From assembly GCA_963693085.1 (NCBI GenBank), contig OY856413.1, positions 105,282,501 through 105,346,500 on the forward strand: 64,000 nucleotides of DNA, in the 5' to 3' direction. Positions 46,824 through 57,493 of the stretch are shown piece by piece. Under the pieces are notes generated by a model. It was given only the letters and a program-made list of their open reading frames with translations. It had not been told where the DNA came from and did not search any database. The position numbers and the translations under genes were made by a program. This stretch comes from Alisma plantago-aquatica (taxonomy: Eukaryota; Streptophyta; Magnoliopsida; Alismatales; Alismataceae). How positions within the stretch are numbered: position 1 is the stretch's first letter; each line of letters opens with the position of its first letter.

Positions 46824-47414
46824 TTAAGTTTGAGGTTTTGGGACCCAAACTAATTCGGAATCCTTAGTCTTATAAGGGCATGAAAAGGAATAGTGTCCAA
46901 GACGTAAACAAAAATGGCAAGTAATAGAATCAACTTCATTTCTCTTTCTAGCCATTGTGTTCTTGGGTACAAACATAGTTTGAGTTCTTTTGGGTTGATT
47001 TTTCTTTGGAGCATATCCCAAACCTTTTCTTTCGTTGAAAACAGTACCAATGCTTAGAATGTTATCAAGTATATCTTTTCTTCTTAACTCATAAAGTTCT
47101 CTTTGCAGCTGAGCAATGTCATTCATTTTCTTGTGTAGATCATTTCTTGCTTGATCTAAATCAGATAACAATGAATCTCTTTCTTTTACAACATTATCAT
47201 AGTCTAGATGGTTACACAATATAGGTTGAGTCTGAAAATCTTTTAGTTTAGCTAACAATTCAGTCTTTTCTTTAGAAAGAAGATCAACATTTGTTTCTAA
47301 AGTGAGTAGCTTTCTAGTGCAATCATCTAAAGATGTTTTTAAAGATAAATTCTCAAGATCAATGTTGTTCTTTTCAGAAGAAAGATTATCTAATTTAGCA
47401 ATTAGCTCATCATT
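46824..47414 (-). pseudogene. Sirevirus Gag, C-terminal part
   Basis: This is the in-frame continuation after the stop at 47415. It contains an open 144-codon ORF (47258-46824): a charged coiled-coil-like stretch (KERDSLLSDLDQARNDL), then PKKNQPKRTQTMF, and a second CCHC zinc knuckle CHFCLRLGHYSFSC. KRTQT (46977-46991) fits the LC8 dynein-light-chain binding consensus; Sirevirus Gag has been reported to bind LC8 proteins. It ends at TAA 46824, 389 bp before pol. Confidence 0.88.
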
Positions 47415-48536
47415 TTATTTGATAACCTTCTTTAGTTTCTTCTTGACATCAACATACTTATCATGAATTTCTTGTAGACTAGTAACTAACTCTTCTTTAG
47501 GAAGATCAAGTAGGCTTACCTCTTGAGAGTCTTCATCATCTTCTCTTGCCATTAGACAATCCACCGTTTCTTCTCCGCTTTCACTGTCACTTGACTCGTC
47601 CCATGCAGCTTTATAGGATTTTTCTCCCTTCTTCTTGTGTGAGCTTTTATTTCCTTTCTTTGCTTTAGGACATTCATTTTTGAAATGCCCTTTCTTCCCA
47701 CATTCAAAGCACATAGGAGGGGTAGAAGAAGAACTGGAAATTTTGTTAGATTTAAATCTTTTGTATTTCTTACCGTTGACGATCAAGGCTTCTTCTCCTT
47801 CTTCTTCACTTGACTCCTCACTTTCTTGTGTGACGACTTTTGAAGCTTTTAGAGCCACATCCTTCTTCTTTCCTTGCTGAAGTTCACGTGCTCTTCTTTC
47901 CTCCTCTTCTAGGGTTGCTTCATGAGCTTCTAGGTTGCCAATAAGTTGCTCCATTTTCAGTCGAGTGAGGTCGTTTGCTTCTTCAATGGCTGTCACCTTT
48001 GGCTTATATTTTGGAGGGAGTGATCGAAGGATTTTTGATACCTGATCTTCTTCAAGGACAGGTTTTCCTAGGGCACTTAAACCATTAACAATAGTAGAGA
48101 AATTTGCAAACATTTCACTAATAGATTCATCAGGATCCATACGAAAGTGTTCAAACTTTTGTTTAAACATGCTAATTTTGGAATTTTTGACTTGGACTGT
48201 ACCTTCATAGGTTATGGACAGTCTATGCCAAATATCATAGGCTGTGTCACAATTGGATATTCTATTAAATTCTCCTACCGAAATAGAACAATATAAAATG
48301 CTTACAGCTTTTGCATTCATTTGAGCCAACTTTACCGTATTTGCATCCCATTCTGCAAATTGAGTTTGAGGGAGCTCATATGGGGTTGACACCATTCTCC
48401 ATAAGTCCCAATTGATGCCTTGGAAGTAGAACTGCATCCTTCTCTTCCAATATTGGTAGTTTGTTCCATCGAACGCTGGAGGCCTAGCAACAAGTGTCCC
48501 TTCAAGATTAAGGTTGTTGAGCACTCCGTCACCCAT
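47415..48536 (-). pseudogene. Sirevirus Gag, N-terminal and central part
   Basis: A 373-codon frame starts at ATG 48536, 36 bp downstream of the primer-binding site. It has the copia gag opening (PPAFDGTNYQYWKRRM) and a capsid-like region (YDIWHRLSITYEGT, LRSLPPKYKPKV). A lysine-rich basic stretch follows, then the CCHC zinc knuckle CFECGKKGHFKNEC (C276-C289) and an acidic stretch (ESSDSESGEETVDCLMAREDD). It stops at TAA 47415, but the same frame continues to 46824, so a single nonsense codon splits a Gag of about 570 residues. Gag packages the RNA into virus-like particles. Confidence 0.93.
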
Positions 48537-48571
48537 TTCTTCAAGACCTTGTTAGGGTTCCTTGAAGCCCA

Positions 48572-48582
48572 CTCTGATACCA
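48572..48582 (-). other. Sirevirus primer-binding site (initiator-Met tRNA)
   Basis: On the minus strand TGGTATCAGAG begins two bases after the 5' LTR end. Confidence 0.94.
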
Positions 48583-49315
48583 ATTGAAAAACACTAGGGG
48601 GGGTGAATAGAGTTTTAAAATAATTTTAACAATTTATTTAACTCAAACAACCACAATTGAAAATTGGAAGAAGGAGACAGGTGTTTAGAGTGGTTCCAAC
48701 TTTAGCAAATACTAAAGTTGTCAGTCCACTACCCGGTTGCTTACCCAACCGGGATTTTGAAAGTATTTATTTTATTACCTTCTCAAGGATTTATACAAAA
48801 TACAATACTTTCCTTTACACCCTTTGAACAGCCTTCACTTGAAGTAGGTGCACCAACTTTGAGGTAGCCTTCTTGAAGTAACTCCAAGCTCCCCCTTGAA
48901 GTAGCCTTCCTCTCTAGAAGTAACCTCCCGTTGCACCAGCCTTCTGAAGTAGCTCAAAGTCACCTTCTTCACCAAGAAGATCTCCACCCTCTCCAATCAG
49001 CAGCCTGCAACCTAGGAGTAGCAAGGAGAGTACAAACGGTAATAGAGAACAAGAAAGGAAAAAGGAAATTACAACTTATCCTTTGTAGCCCAAGGCTTGA
49101 TTTGCCTAGATCAAGCGTATAGATCTCCTAACCAAGTGTATGGACTTGTGATTGCAGTGGGTAGGAGATACTAGCCTATAGGACACAAATTTTGAGCTAA
49201 GGAAGGAAATGGCCAATTGTAACAATGCTCAAATTGCTCACAAACAGATTGCTCAAAGTATGCTCAAGGATTTCTCAAGTGTAACAAGTGTGTTTGAGTG
49301 TCCTATGGCTTGTCC

Positions 49316-49323
49316 TATTTATA
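49316..49323 (-). promoter_or_regulatory. Sirevirus LTR TATA box
   Basis: TATAAATA on the minus strand. The nearest palindrome (49459) lies about 135 bp upstream in the direction of transcription and the farthest ends about 340 bp upstream. Confidence 0.75.
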
Positions 49324-49458
49324 GGAATGGCCTAAGGATGCTTAAGGACGTTCTAGATAACTTCTAGGGGTTTCTAAGTGCTTAACTAGCCGTTAGGTAC
49401 AAGTTTTTTGCTTTAACAACGGCTAATTAATTAATTCTGCAGTTGCTGTCAGAGACCA

Positions 49459-49661
49459 TCTCGGTCGAGGAATGGTCGACCGAGACACCTACTCGGTCGA
49501 ACTTTTGTCGACCGACATGCTCTCTGGAACAAGTGATTTGCAACGTCTATCTCCAACTGCCAACTACCTTGTCAGTTGTGTCTAACGGCTACTTTGGATC
49601 TTTCTTGGTCGAGAAGATTGTCGACCGAGAGTGTCTCGGTCGAGGAGTTTGTCGACCGAGA
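49459..49661 (-). repeat. Four CG-rich palindromes in the Sirevirus 5' LTR
   Basis: Same four palindromes as at 42334-42536, at 49459-49485, 49491-49516, 49604-49631 and 49635-49661. One arm base differs in the third (TTGGTCGAG). Confidence 0.93.
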
Positions 49662-50005
49662 TTGATCCTGTTTCAATGTTTCAATTTAGGCACTAATTAT
49701 ATGTATGAGTGTGCATATGTGATCCTATTTGAAGGGGATGACCTATCTAAATGTGGTGTTTAGCTAGGGAGAATCTAACGCTTGATTTACATGAAATCTA
49801 AGTACTTGTACATTATATATTTGTACAAGTTTTTACAAGGCGATTACATTTCATGAAAATACAAACATATAAGCATATGGATTTCCCTAATTGCTTTTGT
49901 CATCCACCTTGTTCCTGCACACTCAAGTAGCTCGTTAGATCAATAAGAATGAAATGTTTGTCATAATCAAAACAAAGGGATTTATAGATGTCCATTTAGC
50001 CAACA

Positions 50006-50010
50006 GCTCT
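50006..50010. repeat. Sirevirus target-site duplication, right copy (GCTCT)
   Basis: Exact repeat of 41452-41456. Confidence 0.95.
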
Positions 50011-50283
50011 ATGGTAGCATTACATCTTTAAAATTATGTGACTTACTTTTGGCTAGATATCGTGGGTGTGGTGCTTATTAAAGACTTGTAATATATGAAA
50101 ATGGTGATCTTCTTTATGTGTCTTTTGTACGAATTTGATGCTAAAGAAATGTTGCTTCACGATATTTGGGATAAATTTTATTTTAATATCTCTATGTGGA
50201 TTATGTGTGTGATGAAGATCTTAGGTTTTAACATTTTGGATTTGGTTTTGAGTAATCTTGCTCTTTTGGCATTGAATTTCACA
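50011..50283 (+). repeat. Tekay-like 3' LTR, last part
   Basis: It resumes the LTR after the Sirevirus and matches 33150-33428 (TTAGGTTTTA, GGATTTGGTTTTGAGTAATCT). It ends GAATTTCACA, parallel to GGTGTCACA of the 5' LTR. Confidence 0.82.
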
Positions 50284-50640
50284 CTACAAGTCATAGATTA
50301 AGTGTTAGAGGACAACGCTCATCTCCAACTCTTCCCAAAAGTAGCTTAGGACATGATCTTAGGTTTATTCATTGTCAACCACATCTATCATCATGGAGCC
50401 ATCATGACTTGGAGTTGAAGACCAGTGAATTCCAAGTCTATGACCAACTTCTCACATAGTACTTAACAATTGGTAGTATGGGGACTGACTAACCACTCAC
50501 ACTGCTTCCACCTCCATCCAATGATTGATAATTAGGCGTCTAGCCCTAGATGTTTAAGAAAGGCACTTTTCGGGAGGCAACTTGGGAATTATTTTCATTG
50601 TTCATCTTCAAACTTTATATTTTAGAATCATCTTTGCATC
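50284..50640 (+). pseudogene. Athila-type gypsy pol relic, piece 3 (integrase C-terminus)
   Basis: Directly after the Tekay-like element the reading VID, stop, VLEDNAHLQLFPKVA, then FIVNHIYHHGAIMT continues the integrase tail of Athila (family pattern VL.YNARLQLFPGKL...FIV....HGA). Near 50545-50580 TTTAAGAAAGGCACTTTTCGGGAGGCAAC matches, as I recall it, the conserved end of Athila pol (words KKAL.GRQ). It joins in sense with piece 2 at 30258, which confirms the insertion point. Confidence 0.8.
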
Positions 50641-53600
50641 AATTAATTGGTGCATATCATGATGAGGTCATATATTCAAACAATATTGATTGTAGGTTGA
50701 TGACTTTTTCTATAGAGATAGCAACTACTAGTTGTGACCCCACCATCATGGTTCTTTCCCTTCATCTTTGATTAGTGTTTACTCCAAGTCGAGCAAATAT
50801 CTAAGTTCAAGGTCGAGGGTGGGTGGTACTTATTCTACTTTCCACCCACTCCCATCTCTTTTTGACTTATGGTCACATAACTGCATCTTTATATTGCAAT
50901 TAGCTTTTTTTTACAAGTAACTCTTTTCTAGAGGAATCAAAGCCATTGTCTAGATGGATCATATCCAAATTATTTTTCATCCATTCATTTTTAACTCCAC
51001 TTATATGAAGCAACACCACATGGTGACTGATTTTTGAAACAAACCAATGGCAAGAAATCACGATATTTGGCATAAGAAGCCAAACATCATGTTTCCCTAG
51101 AAAAAATGGCAAGCAATTTAGGATCTAAGAGTTCTCAAACACATTGTTCTTCTAACTAAGTAGTGAAACAAATTCATGGAATAAACACCTTTTCCCTATC
51201 ATGCCATTATATGAATATAGTGGGACTAGGAGAACCACCCAATGTACTAAATTGAAATCAAGTTGAATTTTGATCTGACCCCCCTTTTACATTTCTTCTT
51301 CCATCTTCATACCCTCTATCCATATAAAAAAAGAAAGCCCAAAATAGTTCCAAACCTGAGTTTTGGGGTGGCACACCCATCCCTACTCTATTCTCTTATT
51401 CCATATCCCTCTCTATGTAATAAGGGTGTGTCACCAAAAACAATAAAAAGATGCCATTGTACACAATAAGCAAACTTGTCAATCATTCGAGGAAAAAAGA
51501 ATAAAAAATGAAATCTTGAGTCAAATAAAGGAGAAATTTTCATATTTATTCCACTTCCCCATCCTTCTATTTTAACCTAGGGACACAATGAATGTCTTAT
51601 TAAGACATCCTTCTACACATCCTAGCGTCAAATCATATGCATACTTATTCTTTTATGGAATTCTATAAACCCTCATGAAACTCTTAAACGTTTTTGATAT
51701 TTGGGAGAGTGGTGAGGAAATGTTTTTGGGAAGAAAAATCGGAAATGAAGACAAGAAGAGATGTGTTACTTTACCTAAGGAAGTTAGGAAGCTTGACCAT
51801 ATCAGGAGTTAGGGAATTTTGCATGATATGATGGTGAGGCAATCGTCAGATTAGAAGTAATTATTTTAAAATTATTTTAGATTTTGTGTTACTCAAGAAT
51901 AAGTAATGTTTAAGGTTAGGATTATATATTCATCATAGTTTTAGTAAGTCTTTCTTAGTTTTATGCTAATTTTTAAGGTTTGCATTGACATGCCCCTTCA
52001 TCGGTTGGTGATTTTGTTGGTCAACAACTTCATTGACGCATGGCTATCAACCTAGAACTATACCCCCGTGGTGTGCACTAGCCGTTAACATCATCGGTTC
52101 ACACCATTTGCCGCTACTCCCAGTTACCAAGCATCATTGGAGACTCATACTCCCACCATCAGATGAAAAACCCATCGGTTGTCAGCAAATGGAATCCCTA
52201 TCAGCTTCCTGTAGGTGGAATTGTTGTGTTTATCCACTGATGGCCAAAGACCGATGAAACTTATACCCCATAACTGACGAGAGTCATGTATCGTCAATGG
52301 ATGCAAATCCAATGTGCATCACCTACCGACAAAAGTGTAGACATCGCCTAATGATGACATTCTAGGACATGTCCCCAATTGATAAGAATGTTGATGTCAG
52401 CAACCAATGGAAACAATGACATTTTAAATTAAAATCCTAGCTTCATCAATCAATTAAGATTGTACATTCATGGACCACAAATAAGCATATTGTTAGCACC
52501 TTATACTCACTAGATGATGAGATTTCTAGATGTTCATAAGACAATGAACTTTCTACATTGATGAGAACTTTAAACATTACGAGAACCCTCATCTTCCTTA
52601 TGCAACCACCCCTTCACATCCATGGTGGTCGGTGACCAAATTACATATGGTTGGGAGATTTCCATAGCCAAGAGACATTCTATAAATACAAGACATGGCC
52701 TCATAGGGGAAAAATTCATCTTGATGTTGCCAAACTTCCAAATTTTCATTCCAAGCATTGTTCCAACTTACATTGATGGTTTTTGTTAGTTAATGGATTC
52801 ACCAACTGATGACACTTCCACTCCATCTAAGTAATCAAGCTCTTGATCTTGAAAGAGACAGGAACCACCAACATGATCCATCACCATCACCTACTACACC
52901 TTCATATCTGAAGAACTATCTAGAAAGAAGGAAAATCAATGATAATAAGTCCACTCCCAGATGAACATCAAGGGGTATCTTGATGTTGTACTTGCCACTA
53001 TTATCCTCAAACTCAATGATAGGAAATGCACGATGCAAAATCTTCCCCATGTTCTGTTGTGACAATGAATTTCCTCCTTCCTACTGATGTTAGTCGTGTT
53101 ATTATTTCTATGAGAGATGATTCCTATTAATAGGGTGTGGGGAGTAGACCCACTATGCATTTTTATACTTGTTACCATATCTACTCTTTTATGAATCATG
53201 TTATGTTTTTTCTTGCAAATCTAGTTTGGCCTACTATTTTTCTTGTCTATCAAATCCTGAATGTAGACATCTTCAAACCAATTATCTAGGATATAGTAGT
53301 TGTTTCATGATAAATCCTTGATGAGACCAATAGATATGTGTTGTCTGAGGTAATAGGTAAATGGTATCTTGGTAATAGGATAGAGAACTTAGAGTAATAT
53401 CTTTCTTATTTTAATCCTAATGCCAAAGAGGGATTTACCTGACCTCAAAGCATGTGTGTCCATGTTAATTATGAAGTAGTGAGATAGTGAACAACAAGTA
53501 GTGATATTGAAACCCATCCACCTGTGTTTCAATCCAGACATAGTTATCTTACCTTATTTGCAAACTTAGCTTAATCAAATCAGATCCAACTTTTAAGTTA

Positions 53601-53959
53601 AGTGCTAGTAATTGCTAAGTTACTTTGACCAGACTATTTTTATATATGTTGTACTTTGGGTTCAATCCTATACATATTCCTTTGATAAAATGCTTCATTT
53701 GGGAGTGGTATTATTGTACATGGTTTAGGTAAAAAATTAGGATTGTATATATTAGTGAATTTCCTACATGATAATTTCCCACATCATATACCCTTACCCA
53801 TTGGCTCCCTATGTATCCTTATGAAAAAAAAAGATGTTAGCTCACTCATATAGACCATTCAAACAAGTATTTGTACACAAAAAAATCATTTATTGTACAT
53901 GGCAACACAACACACATTTTAAAATATTTTTTTGAAATTACACTATAGGTTTTAATAAA
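50641..53959 (+). other. Unassigned region, probably old Athila 3' sequence and other relics
   Basis: No ORF over 90 codons and no clear domain. GGGACACAATGAATG near 51588 and TTTGGGAGAGTGGTGAGG near 51698 loosely resemble the 3' noncoding part of Athila elements, but I could not delimit an LTR. Blocks around 52030-52260 contain CATCGGTT words. I see no tRNA, rRNA or host exon. Confidence 0.4.
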
Positions 53960-56122
53960 TGTTGGTATGTATGCCCTGAGAGCCAATCATATGATGATTG
54001 GATTGTCATACATCATGATTCATTTGATAAATATCAAAGGCAAGCTTCCAATTTATTCTAGCTCAATCGATTATGAGATAAATAATGGAGCAGATTGAAT
54101 ATCTAAAGAATGACAATACTCAATGACGTATGTCTTCAGGTTGAGGACCTGAACAATGAGATCATACGAATGGTAAGAGTATGTACATTCTTGATATGTC
54201 CCTAGTATGATGTTATTGTGGAAGGTTGACAGACAACAATGACACATAAGGACTAGAGTGTGTGTTGGTTGATGAAAGTGTCTCATTAGTCATGATATAT
54301 GATATCAATCCAAGCACATAGATGCATGTTAGAGAATAGTGTCTTGGACAGACCCATCATGAGAGTGACACATGGAACCATGACATGGTAGTCAGAGTCA
54401 TCTCTCATAGTCATGGTGGTGATTGTGATTCTTAGACCTGAAATCACTGCAGTTGTCGAATGTGATTGGGTACACTTTGACATCATCAAATGTAGTCTTG
54501 AAACATGGGTTGTTATAACGGTGATGATTGGGTGGCTTTGACGCATGAGATGGACTGTGAGTGATAGATATGGGATTTGTCTCTCCTAAGGGAGTATGAT
54601 GTCCAAGCCACTTGATAAGAGAGACTGAGAAAGGCATGCACATGCACACATGAATCAATATATGATATTGATGTTACACATATCTCAGATAGTCTGCTCT
54701 AGTTCAAGAAACATGAATGAATGTTAAAATGATGACAACTCCATGCCTTGAGTTCATTCAAGATATCAGAGACAAAGGAATTATACATTCACTGGAACAC
54801 CAATCACAAATTGTAGGATTGAAAGTTGTTCTCCAACTTTCCTTTTCACTTGGGTAGCATTGATGTGCGACTAGGTATCTCTCTTTGCTTGTAATGTCAT
54901 AATCTAGTTATGGACATTCAAAACCAACATGAAATGGGACCTATAGGGTCACACACAAAGGATTAACCCAGAAGAGGAGTTTATCCATGAATGATGTTTG
55001 GATTGATTACTAAAGTGTTTAAGTACTCAATCAAACATTCAATCAATAGACTTGACTTAGAATCATTAAGTCCAAGTGTTGAACCAACTGATTAGAGTGT
55101 TAGATTGATTGAGAACCAAATTGACTATGTTTTGCACAACCTGGACCACTAACCGACCAATTCACTGGGTAAACCGATTAGATCATGGCCAGTGAGATGA
55201 CTGGTTCACTCTGGTGAACTGATCGGTTCATTTGTCCAAATGAGAAGTGTTGGGTTGTCCCGGTTTGTGAGAAAAAGTTTTCTATTACACTTGTTCAATT
55301 TGATTGGGACAAGAATTAATATTTGTGTTAATTAATTAGAAACAAATAAAGAAAGTCAATTGTGGGCAAGTCTGGGAAGTGAAATGACCAGTTCACTAAG
55401 TGAACTGACCAGTTCACACTCCCAACTGACCGGTTCACAAGTGAACCGATCGGCTCACCTTGCCAAATGACCGTTTCAATTATAAAATGACCAGTTCACT
55501 TGCCGAAGTGCAAATTATTCATGGAAATTCCAGACCCTTCTACTCCCGCATAGACTGGGAACCATGACCCTACCCTCTATTATAAATAGAAGGGTACAAG
55601 GGGCTTCTCCAGACATACAACTCAGAACATCAGTTGCTCTTAAAAGTTGTTGTCCTCTCTGGTTGTGGTAACTGAGAGAGACCAAGCAAGTTCTACCCAT
55701 CCAGGGAGGAATAGTGAGGGAAAGACAACTGTAGAAAAACAACTGGTTGTGGGAGAGTGAGTCGGTGACTAGTACACTAATAGAAGGGGAAACTCCTTCT
55801 AGTCCATTCTTCATGATGACTAGAGTTCCCGATAGTCTATGTGGACTATCTATAGAGGTGGGAGACTTCAACCGCTCAAGAAGTTGATAGTTAACTGTAG
55901 TCCAGGTCAAAACCAAGAGCTGCACAGATGCCGTCAAAGACAGGTGGTTGAATACCGCACTAGTTGTGAGGTATTGTCGCTGAGCAAGCCTCTGGACCAG
56001 CTATATCTCACTAAATCCATCCTTCCCATTACATAGATGTTGATGCGATCTGTTGGTTATGGGTTTATGGTCAAGTAAAATTTTTGTTTTTGTTGCCTGC
56101 TCTGACCATGTAAAACCCAACA
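53960..56122 (+). repeat. Copia C 5' LTR
   Basis: 2,163 bp, ending AAAACCCAACA. It has palindrome boxes at 55140-55500, where many CCGATCGG units have become CCAGTTCA or CTGATCGG, and a TATA box at 55581. It shares blocks with the copia B LTR throughout. Confidence 0.93.
55581..55588 (+). promoter_or_regulatory. Copia C LTR TATA box
   Basis: TATAAATA, about 80 bp after the last palindrome box, followed by AAGGGGCTTCTCCAGACATACAA near the expected start site. Confidence 0.7.
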
Positions 56123-56123
56123 G

Positions 56124-56138
56124 TGGTATTAGGCCACG
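56124..56138 (+). other. Copia C primer-binding site (mutated)
   Basis: TGGTATTAGGCCACG, a decayed form of TGGTATCAGAGCCACG, two bases after the LTR. Confidence 0.85.
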
Positions 56139-57493
56139 TCAATACTCTATGTTTTGGGATAATCGATATGATCAGATTTTGGCTTTATCATTTTTTTTAT
56201 TGCATATGATGCAAATATTTAAATGACTAATGTGAATATACAATTAATACCACATGATCCCAAACTAATATATACATATATGATATGGTATATATGCAAT
56301 TGATACACGTCGCCCTAAAATGGTTTTGATGGTGGATGTGTAGCATGGTTATGGCCTATAAGCCCTATGTGCGTGTGTGTGGTTGGTTATAATTGTTTGC
56401 ATCTCGGTCTACACACTGAGCCCTCTTCTTCTATTCTGAATGTAACTCGAGATAAATCGAGATTCTCTTCTACCTTTGCTCCCCTTGAATGTAACTCAAG
56501 GTTTCACAAAGATTACGTAAAATAGGATTAGCTTTATTTCTTATTATGACGAAGACTGAAGATGACCGCTTGATGGACTAAGATGACCGATTGAGGAGTA
56601 GTTAGTGGCCTAACGAGGAGCCCAACGACCAAGCAAACCGAATGTCTGGAGGATCCAGATGATCGGTTGGTGACAACCAACCGACCGGCCAGGAGGTGAG
56701 CCGATCAGTCATAGGATGATATGATCAACCCAAAACGGCCTAAGCACAGATCTTCATCAATAACTGGTTGCATGTGATGTAGACCTTAGATGACTGTAGT
56801 TCCTTGTGTCTCCAAGGAACTACAATAGGATGGCCATAATCATTGCTTTATCATTATTGCATGTTTTCATGTGTGGTATATAACATGTATATGATACATA
56901 CTATATATGTGGTGATTAGATACTTTTATGCATATATAAGCATATTAAAACCCCTCAACAAAATATTAAGTTTAAGATGCCTTCCAAAAGCAACACACAT
57001 GAAAAGCTTGATCGACTAAGTGTGGGAACGCCCTAGCGTGGTGCACCGTCTATCTCATGAAAGTGTGATGGTGAACATGTGGGTCTTCCCTAGTAGGGTG
57101 CATATTCATTGTGTTGGCATTTGGGTCAGGCTTAACAAGGTGACCTTGATCAGATCAAGTACCTTGAGGCATAAAGATGAACATGGCAAGGAGTTGTGCA
57201 TGCCATCTATCAAGAGTTGCATATGATGCAATTGGCAAAGGTTGCCTACCTTAAAGATTCTAGTTGTGGGTGACATCCCTAGCCGGTCCATGGCTTAGAT
57301 GAAATCAAGATATTGCTCACTAGAAGGTTGTACACTGCAATCTTCCAAATTGATAGTGAGGGCTATCAATTTGATCAGAATAGTGGGAGCGATAATTGAT
57401 TAAGTACCTAATTATATCGTCAATTTCAAATCAAATCAAATCAAATCAAAAGAGTTTTAGACTAAAATTGCAAATTTCCTTTTTGTAGAATAA
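56139..57493 (+). other. Copia C 5' untranslated leader
   Basis: About 1.36 kb, aligning with 16260-17622 of copia B, including the palindrome cluster (56560-56710) and the GTGTGGGAACGCCCTAGCGT block (57020). No gene seen. Confidence 0.75.

Larger units (their letters stand above)
41457..50005 (-). mobile_element. Young full-length Sirevirus (Ty1/copia) on the minus strand
   Basis: An 8,549-bp element with LTRs of 1,424 and 1,421 bp, TGTTGG...CA ends read on the minus strand, and a perfect 5-bp target duplication. It also has an initiator-Met primer-binding site, three purine tracts, gag with two zinc knuckles, and pol in the order protease-integrase-RT-RNase H. The LTRs differ by about 9 substitutions by eye, so it is recent. 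Two lesions are evident, one stop in gag and one 61-bp tandem duplication in pol. Large Gag, multiple purine tracts and LTR palindromes point to the Sirevirus genus. It lies within the 3' LTR of the Tekay-like element. Confidence 0.95.
48585..50005 (-). repeat. Sirevirus 5' LTR
   Basis: It matches 41457-42880 with about 9 substitutions and a 3-bp length difference. It ends on the minus strand with GTGTTTTTCA before the primer-binding site. The ORFs at 48931-49122 and 49443-49763 recur at 41806 and 42318 simply because both are LTR. Confidence 0.96.
30259..50283 (+). mobile_element. Old Tekay-like chromovirus (Ty3/gypsy), itself interrupted by a Sirevirus
   Basis: Diverged direct repeats at 30259-33428 and 38384-41456 plus 50011-50283 are the LTRs. 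They flank an internal region with gag, protease, RT, RNase H, integrase and chromodomain in Ty3/gypsy order. The primer-binding site is degenerate. GATTTCAAGGGAAAAATC before the 3' LTR (38349) is the mutated counterpart of the GATTTCGAGGACGAAATC in the LARD-like element. The LTR copies differ by very roughly a quarter of positions where I compared them, so the insertion is old. Confidence 0.85.

Noticed and set aside
52570..52758. Minus-strand ORF of 62 codons in the unassigned region
   Set aside because: Too short, with no recognised motif and no conserved neighbour; not called as a gene.
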